In this document: positions 1 to 9,646 of the stretch, in pieces
How positions within the stretch are numbered: position 1 is the stretch's first letter
Layout of the letters: every line of letters starts with the position of its first letter
Source of the DNA: Marinobacter sp. LV10R510-11A
GTDB lineage: Bacteria > Pseudomonadota > Gammaproteobacteria > Pseudomonadales > Oleiphilaceae
Reading direction: 5' to 3'
Length of the DNA stretch: 64,000 nt
Assembly (NCBI RefSeq): GCF_900215155.1
Contig: NZ_LT907980.1
Span: 3,844,001-3,908,000, forward strand
Made by a program: the position numbers and the translations under genes
Notes under the pieces: generated by a model
What the model was told of the DNA's origin: nothing
The model's database searches: none
The model's input: only the letters and a program-made list of their open reading frames with translations

Positions 1-1
1 G

Positions 2-277
2 GTAGACATGGGCGCTGGCGAGCTGCTGCTTACAAGCATGGACAGGGATGGCACAAAAATCGGTTTTGATCTTGGCCTAACCCGTGCAGTCAGCGATGCG
101 GTATCGGTCCCGTTGATTGCCTCAGGCGGCGTGGGCGAACTGCAGCATCTTGCGGATGGTGTGACCTTAGGTGGGGCCGATGCTGTGCTGGCGGCGTCTA
201 TTTTCCACTTTGGTGAGCATACAATTCCCGAGGCCAAGGCGTTCATGAAGGCCCAAGGAATTGAAGTTCGGGATTAG
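2..277 (+). CDS. hisF: Imidazole glycerol phosphate synthase subunit HisF, C-terminal part
   Basis: Only the last 91 or so residues of a family of about 257 residues lie in the window; the reading frame is open to the left edge. HisF is the cyclase half of the HisF-HisH complex, which makes imidazole glycerol phosphate and AICAR from PRFAR in histidine synthesis in the cytoplasm. Visible (beta/alpha)8 barrel motifs are [15 protein letters not shown] (beta-6 loop), the phosphate-binding strand [10 protein letters not shown], and [15 protein letters not shown] near the end. The gene converges on yibQ with a 4-nt overlap. The identification is secure; the missing part simply lies outside the window. 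Confidence 0.95.
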   Translation, partial: VDMGAGELLLTSMDRDGTKIGFDLGLTRAVSDAVSVPLIASGGVGELQHLADGVTLGGADAVLAASIFHFGEHTIPEAKAFMKAQGIEVRD

Positions 278-1122
278 TGCTTTTTAGCGAAAGCAGGCCG
301 AATGGTCTGCTTTTCCCCTTCTGCAAACATCCTTTGATTGTTGTTGCGTATAGCCCAGATGCCGCTCACTGTGGCAATGGCGATGCCTTGCTCGTCCAGT
401 AACGGAAGATGCTTTTCGAGATAATCTACGGTCACTGCATGTGGGTGGCCTATGCCAACCGCACTGCCGTTTTCCTTTGCCCGCCGAATAAGCTCCTTGA
501 ATTGCCGATCCACAAACTCTTCCGTTTGCTCATGATCCAGAAATACGTCCCGTGTCATCGTGGGGATCTGATAGGCCTCAGCGACATTGCCTGCGACAGA
601 TGAGGCAATCGTTCGGCTGTCGACAAAGTAAACCGGGTAGCGGTAAAGCTCTTTCATCACCCAATCCATAGGCTTTAGCTTCTGGGTTAGCAGGCTGCCC
701 ATGTGGTTGTTCACCCCCTGCACATAGGGGATCGACTGCAGGGCGCGGCGCAACGTGGTTGTTAGGCTTTGCTCATCCATATCCGACGTTAACCCGCCTT
801 GCCCTAGGCTAAAATTCCGGGTGTTGGCCATGGGGGCGTGCAGCATAATCTCTTTACTGCGGCTGTGTGCCAGCCGGGCAAGAGCGTCTGTGTGCGGCCG
901 ATAGGGCAGGAACGCCAGGGTCAGTGGCTGATCCAAGTTGGCCAAGCGCTCGCCTTCGTGCAGGTTGTGGCCCATGTCATCAATGATGATGGCAATGGTT
1001 GGCGGGACATCACTGGTGGCCGGCCCTGCCATTACGGCGCCGGCGGCCAAGCTTGTCAGAACCGCCAGAGCCAGTTTGGCTATGGTCACGCTATACAGGG
1101 TCAGAGTCGAGAACGCCTTCAC
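274..1122 (-). CDS. yibQ: Divergent polysaccharide deacetylase family protein (YibQ-like)
   Basis: A 282-residue exported protein with an N-terminal hydrophobic segment at about residues 14-32 ending at AGP. It belongs to the divergent polysaccharide deacetylase family (DUF610/YibQ), a (beta/alpha) barrel related to NodB. Recognisable blocks are [35 protein letters not shown] and GIGHPHAVT. The start overlaps the ctpA stop by 4 nt, so it is the last gene of the leftward gpmI-envC-ctpA-yibQ operon. Its neighbours suggest a role in the cell envelope, but the substrate in this family is not established. Confidence 0.9.
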   Translation of the reverse strand: MKAFSTLTLYSVTIAKLALAVLTSLAAGAVMAGPATSDVPPTIAIIIDDMGHNLHEGERLANLDQPLTLAFLPYRPHTDALARLAHSRSKEIMLHAPMANTRNFSLGQGGLTSDMDEQSLTTTLRRALQSIPYVQGVNNHMGSLLTQKLKPMDWVMKELYRYPVYFVDSRTIASSVAGNVAEAYQIPTMTRDVFLDHEQTEEFVDRQFKELIRRAKENGSAVGIGHPHAVTVDYLEKHLPLLDEQGIAIATVSGIWAIRNNNQRMFAEGEKQTIRPAFAKKH

Positions 1123-2516
1123 TGTTCTGTGTCCGCTCCCTTGCGGTTGAGAATGTGTAGCCCTTTCAGCAAATTAAGTGCCGAGCGCAGTTGGTAGTCG
1201 CGGTCGACCATGGAGCTAGCTTGATCCTCAGGCTTGGTTTTCTTTTCGCTATCTTTGGCTTCTTCATCCTGACCAACCAAGTGGCCGCTCAGATCCGCCT
1301 CGGTAAAGAATGGGCGGCTATCCAGTTCTTTCAGCTCTGCAGGTTTTACTTCAATGTCCGGTTTGATGCCGGTGCCCTGTATCGAGCGTCCGTCTGGGGT
1401 GTAATAGCGCGCCGTTGTCATTTTGATGGCGTGGGTTTCATCCAGTGGAATAACTGTCTGAACGCTGCCCTTACCAAAGGATTGGGTGCCCATGATCACG
1501 GCCCGTTTATGATCCTGCAGCGCACCTGCAAGAATTTCCGATGCGGAAGCAGAGCCGCCGTTGATCAGCACAACAATGGGTGTGCCCGCCATAACATCGC
1601 CGTCTTTAGCACTGAAACGAAGGCGTGAGCTTTGGATTCGGCCCTCTGTGTATACAATCAGCCCTTCGTCTAGCAGTGCATCAGCGGTTGCAACAGCCGC
1701 TTGCAGTACACCGCCCGGGTTATTGCGCAGGTCGATTACCAGCCCGTCCAGATCACTGCCGTGATCCTTTTTGAGCTTGTTGAGGGCGTTCGTAAACTGC
1801 CCGCCGGTTTCTGCCTGGAACTGGGTCAGGCGCACGTAGCCGTAGCCGTTTTCAATCATGCGGCTCTTTACACTGGTTACTTTGATAACGTCGCGCTTGA
1901 CATCAATCTCTACCGGGCCGCTCTCACCTTCGCGCATAATGGTCAGCGTAAGTATGGTGCCGGGTTTGCCACGCATAAGCTGAACAGCTTCTTCCAGGCC
2001 CATGCCTTTTACCGGCTTTTCATCGAGCTTGATGATCAAGTCACCTGACTGGACGCCGGCCTGCTGGGCAGGCGTGTCGTCAATTGGTGCGATAACCTTT
2101 ATAAAGCCATTCTCCATGCTGACTTCAATGCCCAGGCCGCCAAACTCGCCGGAAGTGCTTTCTTCGAGCTCTTCATAGTCTTTCGGGGCTAGGTAGGTTG
2201 AGTGCGGGTCGAGATCGGAGAGCATGCCCTTGATGGCGCTTTCCAGCAGTTGGCGGTCGTCTACTTCTTCTACGTAGGCTGCCTTTATGCGGCTAAAAAC
2301 CTCGGTGAATTTTCGCAGATCGTCTAGGGGAAGTTGCGTTTCCGGATCCGGCAGGCTGATTTCAACGCGCTCGCCGTTCTGAATGCCTTCCAGCAACTGT
2401 GTGTCGCCTGAAGAGTTATCCTGGGCGAAGGCCAGCCCGGGAATGGTAATAAAACAGGCGGCGAGGATGGCTGAGCGCAAAGCTGAGGCTTTGAGTGTAC
2501 TTCGGACCCGATTCAT
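1119..2516 (-). CDS. ctpA: S41 family C-terminal processing peptidase (CtpA)
   Basis: A 465-residue periplasmic serine protease. A signal sequence occupies residues 1-31 (AILAACFITIPGLAFAQ). A PDZ domain follows at roughly 120-200 (GGLGIEV, AGVQSGDLIIKLDEKPV), then the S41 tail-specific protease core with LRNNPGGVL. The catalytic dyad is Ser324 in NGGSASASEILAGA and Lys349 in SFGKGSVQT; their 25-residue spacing matches E. coli Prc. These proteases degrade cell-wall hydrolases or misfolded periplasmic proteins. It lies between envC and yibQ in an envelope operon, which suggests a role in murein turnover. The acidic, lysine-rich tail after residue 390 is typically variable. Confidence 0.95.
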   Translation of the reverse strand: MNRVRSTLKASALRSAILAACFITIPGLAFAQDNSSGDTQLLEGIQNGERVEISLPDPETQLPLDDLRKFTEVFSRIKAAYVEEVDDRQLLESAIKGMLSDLDPHSTYLAPKDYEELEESTSGEFGGLGIEVSMENGFIKVIAPIDDTPAQQAGVQSGDLIIKLDEKPVKGMGLEEAVQLMRGKPGTILTLTIMREGESGPVEIDVKRDVIKVTSVKSRMIENGYGYVRLTQFQAETGGQFTNALNKLKKDHGSDLDGLVIDLRNNPGGVLQAAVATADALLDEGLIVYTEGRIQSSRLRFSAKDGDVMAGTPIVVLINGGSASASEILAGALQDHKRAVIMGTQSFGKGSVQTVIPLDETHAIKMTTARYYTPDGRSIQGTGIKPDIEVKPAELKELDSRPFFTEADLSGHLVGQDEEAKDSEKKTKPEDQASSMVDRDYQLRSALNLLKGLHILNRKGADTEQ

Positions 2517-2624
2517 TCACATATCCCGTGGTTATTCCGATAGTTAATCTGAGAGTTGAGCAGAAATTCCTATTCCCGACAGTATGGCGCCCGCGAGCGC
2601 ATTTGTCAGCCCCGCTGCCGGTGT

Positions 2625-3788
2625 TCAGTTAGCCAGCCAGCGCCCCGGGTTGTCTGGTTTGCCATTATGGCGAACCTCAAAATAAAGCGCCGGAGCGTCT
2701 GTTCCGCCGGTGCGGCCTGCTTGTGCAATGGCTTCCCCGGCTGCAACCCAGTCGCCGGGGCTAGTGAACAGGCTACTGCTGTGGCCATAGAGTGTCATGT
2801 AGCCATCACCGTGATCAATAATTGTTATCAAGCCAAAGCCCCGAAGCCAGTTGGCAAAAACAACCCGGCCGTAGTGAATGGCTTTTACGTCGGCTTCCTC
2901 ACCGGTCTGAATAATCAGGCCATTTCTGCGCAATTTGCCCTCTGCGTATTTATCGCCAAACCGGCTGGTCACCTTACCTTGTGCCGGCCATGGCAGCTTG
3001 TTTCGCAGCGACTGGAAAGGCTGGGACTCGTTGGGTGAGGGAATGTTGGCAATGGCTTGTTGAACTTCGGAAAGCAGTTTTTCTAGCCGCTTGCGGTCAG
3101 ATTCCAACTCATCTTTTTCGCCGCGCCGGGTACGGATGTCCTGATTAAGTGCCGCCAGAGTTTTTTGGCGCTTCTGGCGAGAAGTCTTTAGTTCTTGCTG
3201 GCGTTTGATAACGCCTTCTTCAGTTGTCGCAAGTTCGGCTCGGGTGTTCTGAACGGCGGCCTGCGTAAGTTTGAGTTCCTCAAGATTCTTTTGGAAGCTT
3301 TCCAGGCGCCCGACGGTGTCTCGGCTGAGGTATTCGTAATAGGTCATGGTCCGGGCAATATTGTCCGGATTGATTTCATTGAGCAATACTTTTACAGCGG
3401 GCGCGTCGCCCTCCATCCATGCCGTACGGATCTGCTTTTTCAGGCTCTCCCGCTGGCGCTCCAGGGTTCGTGCCAGTTCCCGTTCCTCACTCTGGAGTTC
3501 GGCAAGGCGCTGTTGTTGTTGTTTTACCTGCTCTCGCAGAGACCGGCGTTCGCGAGTCAGCCGGCTGATCGTACGTTCGGCCGCAGCAAGCTCTCGTTCC
3601 AGCGAGGAACGATCTTTCTCGGCATCAGCCAGCCAGTCATCAATGTCCTCAATACGTTCCTTGAGAGCTTCAATCTGGGCTGGTGTCACCTCTTTCCCGA
3701 ACGCTGCCGGCACCGCACCCAGTGTAAGCGTGAGTACCAGCGTCAGTACTGCAGTTAGTCGCAATGGTAGGGCCTGTTTTTGGGTCAA
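2625..3788 (-). CDS. envC: Murein hydrolase activator EnvC (degenerate M23/LytM domain)
   Basis: A 387-residue protein with a signal peptide (residues 1 to about 31), long coiled-coil stretches from about 38 to 265 rich in Arg, Glu, Gln and Leu, and a C-terminal LytM domain from about 275. The zinc ligands of active M23 peptidases are missing: the HxxxD position reads RNGLIIQT. The late motif [12 protein letters not shown] is present. This is the state known for EnvC, which does not cut murein itself but activates amidases AmiA and AmiB at the septum. The start overlaps the gpmI stop by 4 nt. Confidence is high from domain order and neighbours. Confidence 0.94.
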   Translation of the reverse strand: MTQKQALPLRLTAVLTLVLTLTLGAVPAAFGKEVTPAQIEALKERIEDIDDWLADAEKDRSSLERELAAAERTISRLTRERRSLREQVKQQQQRLAELQSEERELARTLERQRESLKKQIRTAWMEGDAPAVKVLLNEINPDNIARTMTYYEYLSRDTVGRLESFQKNLEELKLTQAAVQNTRAELATTEEGVIKRQQELKTSRQKRQKTLAALNQDIRTRRGEKDELESDRKRLEKLLSEVQQAIANIPSPNESQPFQSLRNKLPWPAQGKVTSRFGDKYAEGKLRRNGLIIQTGEEADVKAIHYGRVVFANWLRGFGLITIIDHGDGYMTLYGHSSSLFTSPGDWVAAGEAIAQAGRTGGTDAPALYFEVRHNGKPDNPGRWLAN

Positions 3789-5335
3789 CCGATTTTAACC
3801 AGGCTGTGCCCAGTCATTTCCTTCGGCTGTTCCAGCCCCATCAATGCGAGCAGGGTAGGAGCCACATCACTCAGGCTGCCGTCGTTTTGCAGGTTTACCT
3901 TACGTTTGCCTGTGTAAACGAGCGGAACGGGTCCTGTAGTATGCGCCGTGTGAACCTGGCCGGAATTGGGGTCCATCATCTGTTCGCAGTTGCCGTGGTC
4001 GGCGGTAATCAGTGCTTCACCACCCACCTCGTCCAGCGCTTCGACCACTCGCTGTACGCAGTGATCAATGCACTCGGCGGCCTTAATAGCTGCATCCAGT
4101 TTTCCGGTATGGCCGACCATGTCGCCGTTGGCATAGTTACACACTATCAAGTCGTATTTGCCGCTCTTGATGGCTTCTACCAGCTTGTCCGTGACTTCCG
4201 GGGCGCTCATTTCAGGTTGTAAATCGTAAGTTGCCACCTTGGGCGAGGGTACCAGAATCCTGTCTTCGCCCGCAAAAGGCGTTTCCTGCCCGCCATTAAA
4301 AAAGAAAGTCACGTGGGCGTATTTCTCGGTTTCGGAAATGCGCAGCTGGGTTTTGCCAAGCCCGGACATGTACTCGCCTAAGCCATTAACCAGCTTGTTA
4401 GGCGGGTAAGCGCAGGAGGTTTTGATATCCGCCGCATACTCGGTGAGCATGACAAAGTCGGCAAGCTTTGGGTGTTTCTGGCGCTCGAAGCCCTCAAAAT
4501 CCTCGCCAACAAATGCACGCGTCATTTCCCGGGCGCGATCAGCACGGAAGTTCATGAACAGCACCGCGTCGCCATCATTAATGGTGCCCGCAGTCTCACC
4601 TGCATTCTGAATGCGAGTTGGCTTTACAAATTCATCGTTTTCGCCGCGCTCGTATGCGTGCTCCAGGGCCGAAAGCGGATCGGTTGCGGTGAATTCTGAT
4701 TCGCCCAGAGTCATCAGGTTATAGGCAGATTCAACCCTGTCCCAGCGGTTATCTCTGTCCATGGCAAAGTAACGCCCAACAATGGACGCCACGCGGCCTA
4801 CGCCAAGGCTTTTGAGTTTCGCGGCGGCCTTCTCAAGGGAGGGGCGGGCACTGCGAGGCGGCATGTCGCGGCCATCAAGAAACGCGTGAACGTACACTTC
4901 TTTCGCGCCGCGTGAAGCGGCAAGCTCAGCGGCCGCGAGCATGTGATCTTCATGGCAGTGAACGCCGCCGGGCGAAAGCAGGCCCATAAGATGAACGGCA
5001 CCGCCATTGCTTACAGCCTTGTCGATCGCGGAGCACAGGGCTTTGTTTTCGTTAAAGGTACCTTCTTCCAGATCTTTATCAATGCGCGTAAGGCTCTGAT
5101 AAACCACGCGGCCTGCGCCCAAGTTCATGTGGCCGACTTCCGAGTTGCCCATCTGGCCTTGGGGTAGGCCCACAAACATGCCGGAGGTATTAATAAGGGT
5201 GCTAGGCCTGGATTCCCAGAGCTTGTCCCAGAACGGCGTATTGGCGTTGCTGATGGCGTTATCTTCGGCGGGATCACGATGGCCCCAGCCGTCTAGAATT
5301 ATCAATGCTGTCGGCTTGCGCAATGCTGTCATCAT
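3785..5335 (-). CDS. gpmI: 2,3-bisphosphoglycerate-independent phosphoglycerate mutase
   Basis: A 516-residue cytoplasmic glycolytic enzyme that interconverts 3- and 2-phosphoglycerate using two Mn ions. The alkaline-phosphatase-like N-terminus reads [20 protein letters not shown]. The phosphoryl-accepting serine is Ser65 in [17 protein letters not shown]. Other family blocks are [23 protein letters not shown] and the metal-binding [11 protein letters not shown] near the end. The length is normal for the family. It heads the leftward operon with envC, ctpA and yibQ, an order also seen in E. coli and Pseudomonas relatives. Either of two adjacent Met codons could be the start. Confidence 0.97.
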   Translation of the reverse strand: MMTALRKPTALIILDGWGHRDPAEDNAISNANTPFWDKLWESRPSTLINTSGMFVGLPQGQMGNSEVGHMNLGAGRVVYQSLTRIDKDLEEGTFNENKALCSAIDKAVSNGGAVHLMGLLSPGGVHCHEDHMLAAAELAASRGAKEVYVHAFLDGRDMPPRSARPSLEKAAAKLKSLGVGRVASIVGRYFAMDRDNRWDRVESAYNLMTLGESEFTATDPLSALEHAYERGENDEFVKPTRIQNAGETAGTINDGDAVLFMNFRADRAREMTRAFVGEDFEGFERQKHPKLADFVMLTEYAADIKTSCAYPPNKLVNGLGEYMSGLGKTQLRISETEKYAHVTFFFNGGQETPFAGEDRILVPSPKVATYDLQPEMSAPEVTDKLVEAIKSGKYDLIVCNYANGDMVGHTGKLDAAIKAAECIDHCVQRVVEALDEVGGEALITADHGNCEQMMDPNSGQVHTAHTTGPVPLVYTGKRKVNLQNDGSLSDVAPTLLALMGLEQPKEMTGHSLVKIG

Positions 5336-5433
5336 TCAGTCCGGAAGTAGAGTTTCGGTAAGTTTACAGAAGACATTATGAAGCTTATCCATTTTTGCAC
5401 TTTGAGGCCACAGCCGTCACCTGTATGGTCACC

Positions 5434-5462
5434 TTCTGTCTTGCGAGCAGGCTGTGTATAAT
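5434..5462 (+). promoter_or_regulatory. Possible sigma-70 promoter for yibN
   Basis: A perfect -10 hexamer TATAAT at 5457-5462 lies 17 bp downstream of a weak -35-like TTCTGT at 5434-5439, about 30 bp before the yibN start. The placement is right, but the -35 match is poor. Confidence 0.4.
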
Positions 5463-5491
5463 CCGCCCAAACTTATTTTTAGGGTCACCTC

Positions 5492-5908
5492 ATGGATCGG
5501 TTGTTTGAATTTGTCGTTAGCCACTACATTCTCGCCTCGCTATTTGTGGCCTTTCTGGCCGCTATCCTGGTGTTGGAGTCTCGGCGCGGTGGCGCTAAAA
5601 TTTCTGCCCAAGGCGCAGTTAGCCTGCTTAACCGGAATGAAGCCATAGTGGTTGATATCCGGGATCGCAAAGAGTTTGGTGAGGGCCGCATTACTGGCTC
5701 TATCAATATCCCGCTGAATAGCCTGAAAAGCCGTGTTGGCGAACTGAGCAAGCACAAAGATAAGCAGATTATCGTCGCGGATAAAATGGGCCAGCATTCC
5801 GCCATGGCGGTTAAGCAGCTCAACGCTGAAGGTTACGCCAACGTAGTGCGCCTTAACGGCGGCGTGGGCGACTGGAAAGCCAGTAACCTGCCGCTGGTGA
5901 AGAAGTAG
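5492..5908 (+). CDS. yibN: Membrane-anchored rhodanese-like protein without catalytic Cys (YibN)
   Basis: A 138-residue protein with one N-terminal membrane segment (about residues 8-28) followed by a cytoplasmic rhodanese domain: VVDIRDRKEFGEGRITGSIN, then the active-site loop VADKMGQHSAMA and LNGGVGDW at the end. The loop position that carries the persulfide cysteine in active rhodaneses is Ala here, and the whole protein contains no cysteine. It therefore cannot be a thiosulfate sulfurtransferase of the usual kind and probably has a binding or scaffold role. It precedes secB, as in many gammaproteobacteria, but the grxC gene often found between them is absent. Confidence 0.88.
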   Translation: MDRLFEFVVSHYILASLFVAFLAAILVLESRRGGAKISAQGAVSLLNRNEAIVVDIRDRKEFGEGRITGSINIPLNSLKSRVGELSKHKDKQIIVADKMGQHSAMAVKQLNAEGYANVVRLNGGVGDWKASNLPLVKK

Positions 5909-6064
5909 GGCGGCAGCATAACTTGATCTATACGCCGATCTGCCGCACTGTTTCACATAGCACTGTTTCACATTATCAAGCGCCGTCAGGCAGTAGACTG
6001 TTTCGGCAGATGTAACCATAACAATGGGCCCCGAGCCCACTCTACAAAAGGGAAAGGACTGAAC

Positions 6065-6568
6065 ATGGCTGAGAATCAGCAAGCCGCTGCAGGCGGTGAC
6101 AAAGAAAACCAAGCCCAGTTTGCCCTTCAGCGCATTTACGTGAAGGATCTATCTTTTGAGTCACCGAACTCGCCAGTGGTATTCCAAGAGCAATGGAAGC
6201 CGCAGGTAAATCTGGACTTGAACACCGCGCACACCAAGGTTAGTGACAACCAGTATGAGGTTGTTCTTTCCCTGACTGTTACCGCGAAAATCGACGAGAA
6301 GGTCGCTTATATTGTTGAGATTCAACAGGCGGGCGTGTTCCTTGTGGCCGGCATTGAAGGGCCGCAACTGGGCCAGATGCTGGGCGCTTACTGCCCGACC
6401 ATTTTGTTCCCTTATGCCCGCGAAGCAATCGACGGCGTGGTCAACAAAGGCAGCTTCCCAGCGCTGATGCTGGCACCGGTTAACTTCGATGCTATCTACG
6501 CTCAGGCACTGCAGCGTAAGCAAGAAGAAGGTCAGGAAGAAGCGCCCAAGGGCGAGCAGACACACTGA
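6065..6568 (+). CDS. secB: Protein-export chaperone SecB
   Basis: A 167-residue acidic cytoplasmic chaperone that holds presecretory proteins unfolded and hands them to SecA. Conserved SecB segments are FALQRIYVKDLSFESPNSP near the start, QAGVFLVAGI, LGAYCPTILFPYAREAI and GSFPALMLAPVNF. The tail is Glu- and Lys-rich, as usual. The start is preceded by AAAGGGAAAGGACTGAAC, a good ribosome-binding region. A strong bidirectional terminator follows 24 nt after the stop. Confidence 0.97.
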   Translation: MAENQQAAAGGDKENQAQFALQRIYVKDLSFESPNSPVVFQEQWKPQVNLDLNTAHTKVSDNQYEVVLSLTVTAKIDEKVAYIVEIQQAGVFLVAGIEGPQLGQMLGAYCPTILFPYAREAIDGVVNKGSFPALMLAPVNFDAIYAQALQRKQEEGQEEAPKGEQTH

Positions 6569-6591
6569 CCGTTTTGCTCTGGCCTTATACT

Positions 6592-6622
6592 AAAACAGCC
6601 CGGCATTTTGCCGGGCTGTTTT
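6592..6622. terminator. Bidirectional rho-independent terminator between secB and trmL
   Basis: A 12-bp stem (AACAGCCCGGCA paired with TGCCGGGCTGTT) with a 3-nt T loop is flanked by an A run on the left and a T run on the right. It can stop transcription from both convergent genes. Confidence 0.92.
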
Positions 6623-6624
6623 GT

Positions 6625-7101
6625 TTATACCTTGCCGTTTATTGAACCCGTAAACCCAAGCTGCCGCCAGGCTTCGTAAACCACCAGGGCGGTGGTGTTG
6701 GATAGGTTTAGGCTGCGGCTCTGCGGACACATGGGAACCTTCAAACAGTGCTCAGCAGATAGTCCCTCGCGTACTTCCAAAGGCAAACCGCGGGTTTCCG
6801 GGCCAAACATCAGGTAGTCATTATCCTGATAGGCAACCTGGTGGTAGTAGCGGTGGCCCTTGGTGGTTAAGCCAAATAGCCGCTTGGGTTGCTCGCTTTC
6901 AAGAAACGCTTGATAGCTTTTATGCACTTTTACCGTGGCGTATTCGCTGTAATCCAGCCCGGCCCGCCGCATCTGTTTGTCTTCTAAGGTGAACCCCAGA
7001 GGCTCAATCAAATGCAGCCTGCAGCCGGTGTTGGCGCACAGCCGGATGATATTGCCCGTGTTGGGCGGTATCTCCGGCTCGTACAGCACGACATTCAGCA
7101 T
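6625..7101 (-). CDS. trmL: tRNA (cytidine(34)-2'-O)-methyltransferase TrmL
   Basis: A 158-residue SPOUT-class methyltransferase that methylates the wobble ribose of tRNA-Leu isoacceptors. The start [20 protein letters not shown] is diagnostic. The C-terminal AdoMet-binding knot contains [11 protein letters not shown] and [18 protein letters not shown]. The length matches the family. It lies 6 nt after the thiolase gene on the same strand and may be cotranscribed with it. Confidence 0.96.
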   Translation of the reverse strand: MLNVVLYEPEIPPNTGNIIRLCANTGCRLHLIEPLGFTLEDKQMRRAGLDYSEYATVKVHKSYQAFLESEQPKRLFGLTTKGHRYYHQVAYQDNDYLMFGPETRGLPLEVREGLSAEHCLKVPMCPQSRSLNLSNTTALVVYEAWRQLGFTGSINGKV

Positions 7102-7107
7102 CGCGCT

Positions 7108-8286
7108 CTAGCGCTCCACGGCCAGGGCAACGCCCATGCCGCCACCGATGCACAGGGTTGCGAGGCCCTTGTGGGCATCACGGCGAACCATTTCATGCAG
7201 CAGCGACACCAGAATACGGCAGCCTGAAGCACCAATGGGGTGGCCCAGGGCAATCGCGCCGCCGTTCACGTTGACCTTGTTAGTGTTCCAACCCAAATCG
7301 CGGTTTACGGAGATAGCCTGAGCGGCAAATGCCTCGTTGGCTTCAATCAGATCCAAGTCTTCAACACTCCAGCCAGCCAGTTTCAGACAGCGCTGGCTGG
7401 CGGGAATCGGGCCGGTGCCCATAATGCTGGGGTCGACGCCGGCATTGGCGTGAGCCTTGATAGTGGCCAGCGGGGTCAGGCCCAACTCTTTGGCTTTCTC
7501 AGCGCTGCACACCATAACGGCTGCTGCACCATCGTTAAGAGATGAAGCGTTACCTGCGGTTACTGTGCCGTCTTTCTTGAAAGCAGGGCGCAGCTTGCCG
7601 AGGCCTTCAGCCGTTACGCCATCACGGGGTCCTTCGTCTTTGCTGACAACTACCGGCTCACCCTTACGCTGGGGGATAGACACCGGCACTATTTCGCCAT
7701 CGAAGCGCCCAGCCTCACGGGCGGCAACGGCTTTTTGCTGGGATGCCGCTGCAAATTCATCCTGTTCTTCACGGTTGATGCCGTACTTCTCGGCAATATT
7801 CTCGGCGGTCACGCCCATGTGGTAATCGTTGAAGGCATCCCATAGACCGTCGGTAACCATGGTGTCGATCATTGTCCAGTTGCCCATACGCTGGCCATTG
7901 CGGCTGTTGGGCAGAACGTGGGGTGCTTGGCTCATGTTTTCCTGGCCACCGGCAATAATCATTTCGGCATCGCCACAGCGAATCGCCTGAACCGCCATGT
8001 GAACCGCCTTGAGGCCAGAGCCACACACTTTGTTGATGGTCATAGCTGGCACAGAAGCCGGGATGCCGGCATTGATAGAGGATTGGCGCGCTGGGTTTTG
8101 GCCAGAGCCTGCGGTTAGAACCTGGCCGAGCACCACTTCGCTAATTTGATCGCCGGCAATTCCGGTCTCTTCCAGTAGGGCTTTGATAACGGCGGAGCCA
8201 AGCTGATCCGCACGAAGGCTAGAAAGGCCTCCGCCAAACGCGCCAATAGCAGTACGTTTGGCAGCAACAATAACGACATCACGCAT
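7108..8286 (-). CDS. Acetyl-CoA C-acetyltransferase (thiolase)
   Basis: A 392-residue thiolase that condenses or cleaves acetoacetyl-CoA. The acylation cysteine is Cys88 in [14 protein letters not shown]. The second catalytic pair appears as [10 protein letters not shown] and [10 protein letters not shown] at the C-terminus, and NEAFAAQ is also present. The frame is open 14 codons further upstream, but the ATG at 8286 is chosen because CGGAGAG lies just before it and the protein then begins [15 protein letters not shown] as in other thiolases. Role could be beta-oxidation, ketone-body use or PHA precursor supply (AtoB/PhaA class); context does not decide. Confidence 0.94.
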   Translation of the reverse strand: MRDVVIVAAKRTAIGAFGGGLSSLRADQLGSAVIKALLEETGIAGDQISEVVLGQVLTAGSGQNPARQSSINAGIPASVPAMTINKVCGSGLKAVHMAVQAIRCGDAEMIIAGGQENMSQAPHVLPNSRNGQRMGNWTMIDTMVTDGLWDAFNDYHMGVTAENIAEKYGINREEQDEFAAASQQKAVAAREAGRFDGEIVPVSIPQRKGEPVVVSKDEGPRDGVTAEGLGKLRPAFKKDGTVTAGNASSLNDGAAAVMVCSAEKAKELGLTPLATIKAHANAGVDPSIMGTGPIPASQRCLKLAGWSVEDLDLIEANEAFAAQAISVNRDLGWNTNKVNVNGGAIALGHPIGASGCRILVSLLHEMVRRDAHKGLATLCIGGGMGVALAVER

Positions 8287-8415
8287 GGAAACTCTCCGAT
8301 TAAATGATTGTGCTGTTTCGGGCAGCAAAGCTAGGCTGAGCCCTCACAGAATAAAAAGCTGCGAGCATTGTAGCCCCAAAGGCCGAACCGGCAAAAGCAC
8401 AGGATAAATTCTACG

Positions 8416-9528
8416 TTAACGGCAGACTGCTTGAGCGATACGCGCCAAACGTTCTGCTCGGATTGCGCCGCCCAGCTCTTTACCTGAAAAGCCTTGTTTG
8501 ATCAGTGCCTGAGGGTCAACGCCAGAGGCGGCATCTGCGGCCATCTTGAGCGGCTCCAACTTTGCCTGATCACCGCTTGTGAGAGTGCACTCAAGCACAT
8601 TGACCAGCTGAGAGAAGCGCTCTGGCCGCCGCCATATATCGGCCTTTTCCAGCAACTCAAGCAGTATGTCTGCATTCGGTTGCATGGGGTTCAGCCGTCT
8701 GATTACAGGAATAGAAGCCGCAGCCAACCGTGCAAGTTGCTGGCAATCATTGGGTGCTTTCAGAGCTTTGGCTCTTGCGATGCAGGCAGGCTCATCGAGG
8801 GAGCAGAGCAGTGCGGCAAAGCGTTCTGCCGTTGAGCCTTCGAGGGCGTGAACACGTTGCAGTGCATCCGTGGCGGCATTGAAATGTGCATCGGGAGTGA
8901 GTTCGGGAATCAGCACCGCGAGAGCCTCGCAGTCCTGTAGCACCTGAAAAAACGTACAAGGGGACAATTCATGGATCGCCCGCTGAATCTCCTGCCACAC
9001 CCGCTCGGGAACAAGATGTTCCACTTCATCCTCGGCTACCATAGAGCGCATCAAGGTCATGGTTTCTGCGCAAACACTAAAACCTAAAGGTTGAAATCGG
9101 GCAGCGAAGCGGGCCGTTCTTAGAATGCGCAGGGGGTCTTCTTTGAAAGCATCCGACACGTGCCTCAGCTCTCGCGCTTCAAGGTCTTTTTGGCCATTAA
9201 AAGGGTCGGTTAGCTCACCTTGTTCCGAGCGCGCCATGGCGTTTATGGTGAGATCGCGGCGAAGTAGGTCTTCTTCAAGGGTGACATCTGGGGCGCTGTA
9301 AACGCTGAAGCCGTGATAGCCATGCCCCTGTTTGCGTTCGGTGCGGGCGAGGGCGTATTCCTCGTGGGTTTTCGGGTGCAGGAATACGGGGAAGTCTGAC
9401 CCTACCTGGGTAAAGCCCTTGGCAAGCATTTGTTCCGGGGTTGCGCCAACCACCACCCAGTCTCGGTCTTCGACTCTCAGGCCCAGTAATTTATCGCGAA
9501 CGGCGCCGCCAACCAGATAGGTTTGCAT
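8416..9528 (-). CDS. cca: CCA tRNA nucleotidyltransferase
   Basis: A 370-residue class II nucleotidyltransferase that adds or repairs the 3' CCA end of tRNAs. The head contains GGAVRDKLLG (residues 7-16) and the metal-binding aspartates Asp21 and Asp23 in RVEDRDWVVVG. RRDLTINAMA and RILRTARFAARF follow. The family member in E. coli is about 412 residues and carries a C-terminal HD phosphohydrolase domain. Here the C-terminal region is shorter, and I see no H...HD motif, so the phosphatase/phosphodiesterase activity is probably absent. It is a single gene with no clear operon partner. Confidence 0.93.
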   Translation of the reverse strand: MQTYLVGGAVRDKLLGLRVEDRDWVVVGATPEQMLAKGFTQVGSDFPVFLHPKTHEEYALARTERKQGHGYHGFSVYSAPDVTLEEDLLRRDLTINAMARSEQGELTDPFNGQKDLEARELRHVSDAFKEDPLRILRTARFAARFQPLGFSVCAETMTLMRSMVAEDEVEHLVPERVWQEIQRAIHELSPCTFFQVLQDCEALAVLIPELTPDAHFNAATDALQRVHALEGSTAERFAALLCSLDEPACIARAKALKAPNDCQQLARLAAASIPVIRRLNPMQPNADILLELLEKADIWRRPERFSQLVNVLECTLTSGDQAKLEPLKMAADAASGVDPQALIKQGFSGKELGGAIRAERLARIAQAVCR

Positions 9529-9557
9529 GAAGGGTAGGGTTCCTTTCTAAGAAGTGT

Positions 9558-9623
9558 CCGGGAATTATCCGTTTCCCGGGCGGGTCAGGCAAACTTCGTT
9601 ACTCTGAAGCGTTCGCCTGACCC
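9558..9623. terminator. Pair of hairpins between cca and the TraF-like gene
   Basis: Two adjacent perfect stems are present: CCGGGAA with TTCCCGG (9558-9579) and GGGTCAGGC with GCCTGACCC (9582-9590 and 9615-9623, with a smaller ACTTC/GAAG stem inside). They lie downstream of the leftward TraF-like gene. There is no strong T run, so termination is likely but not certain. Confidence 0.45.
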
Positions 9624-9646
9624 TATAAACGATACCTATAGATAAA

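Noticed and set aside
2625..3788. EnvC considered as a broken M23 peptidase because zinc ligands are missing
   Set aside because: Loss of the ligands is the normal state of EnvC, which activates amidases; it is not an anomaly.
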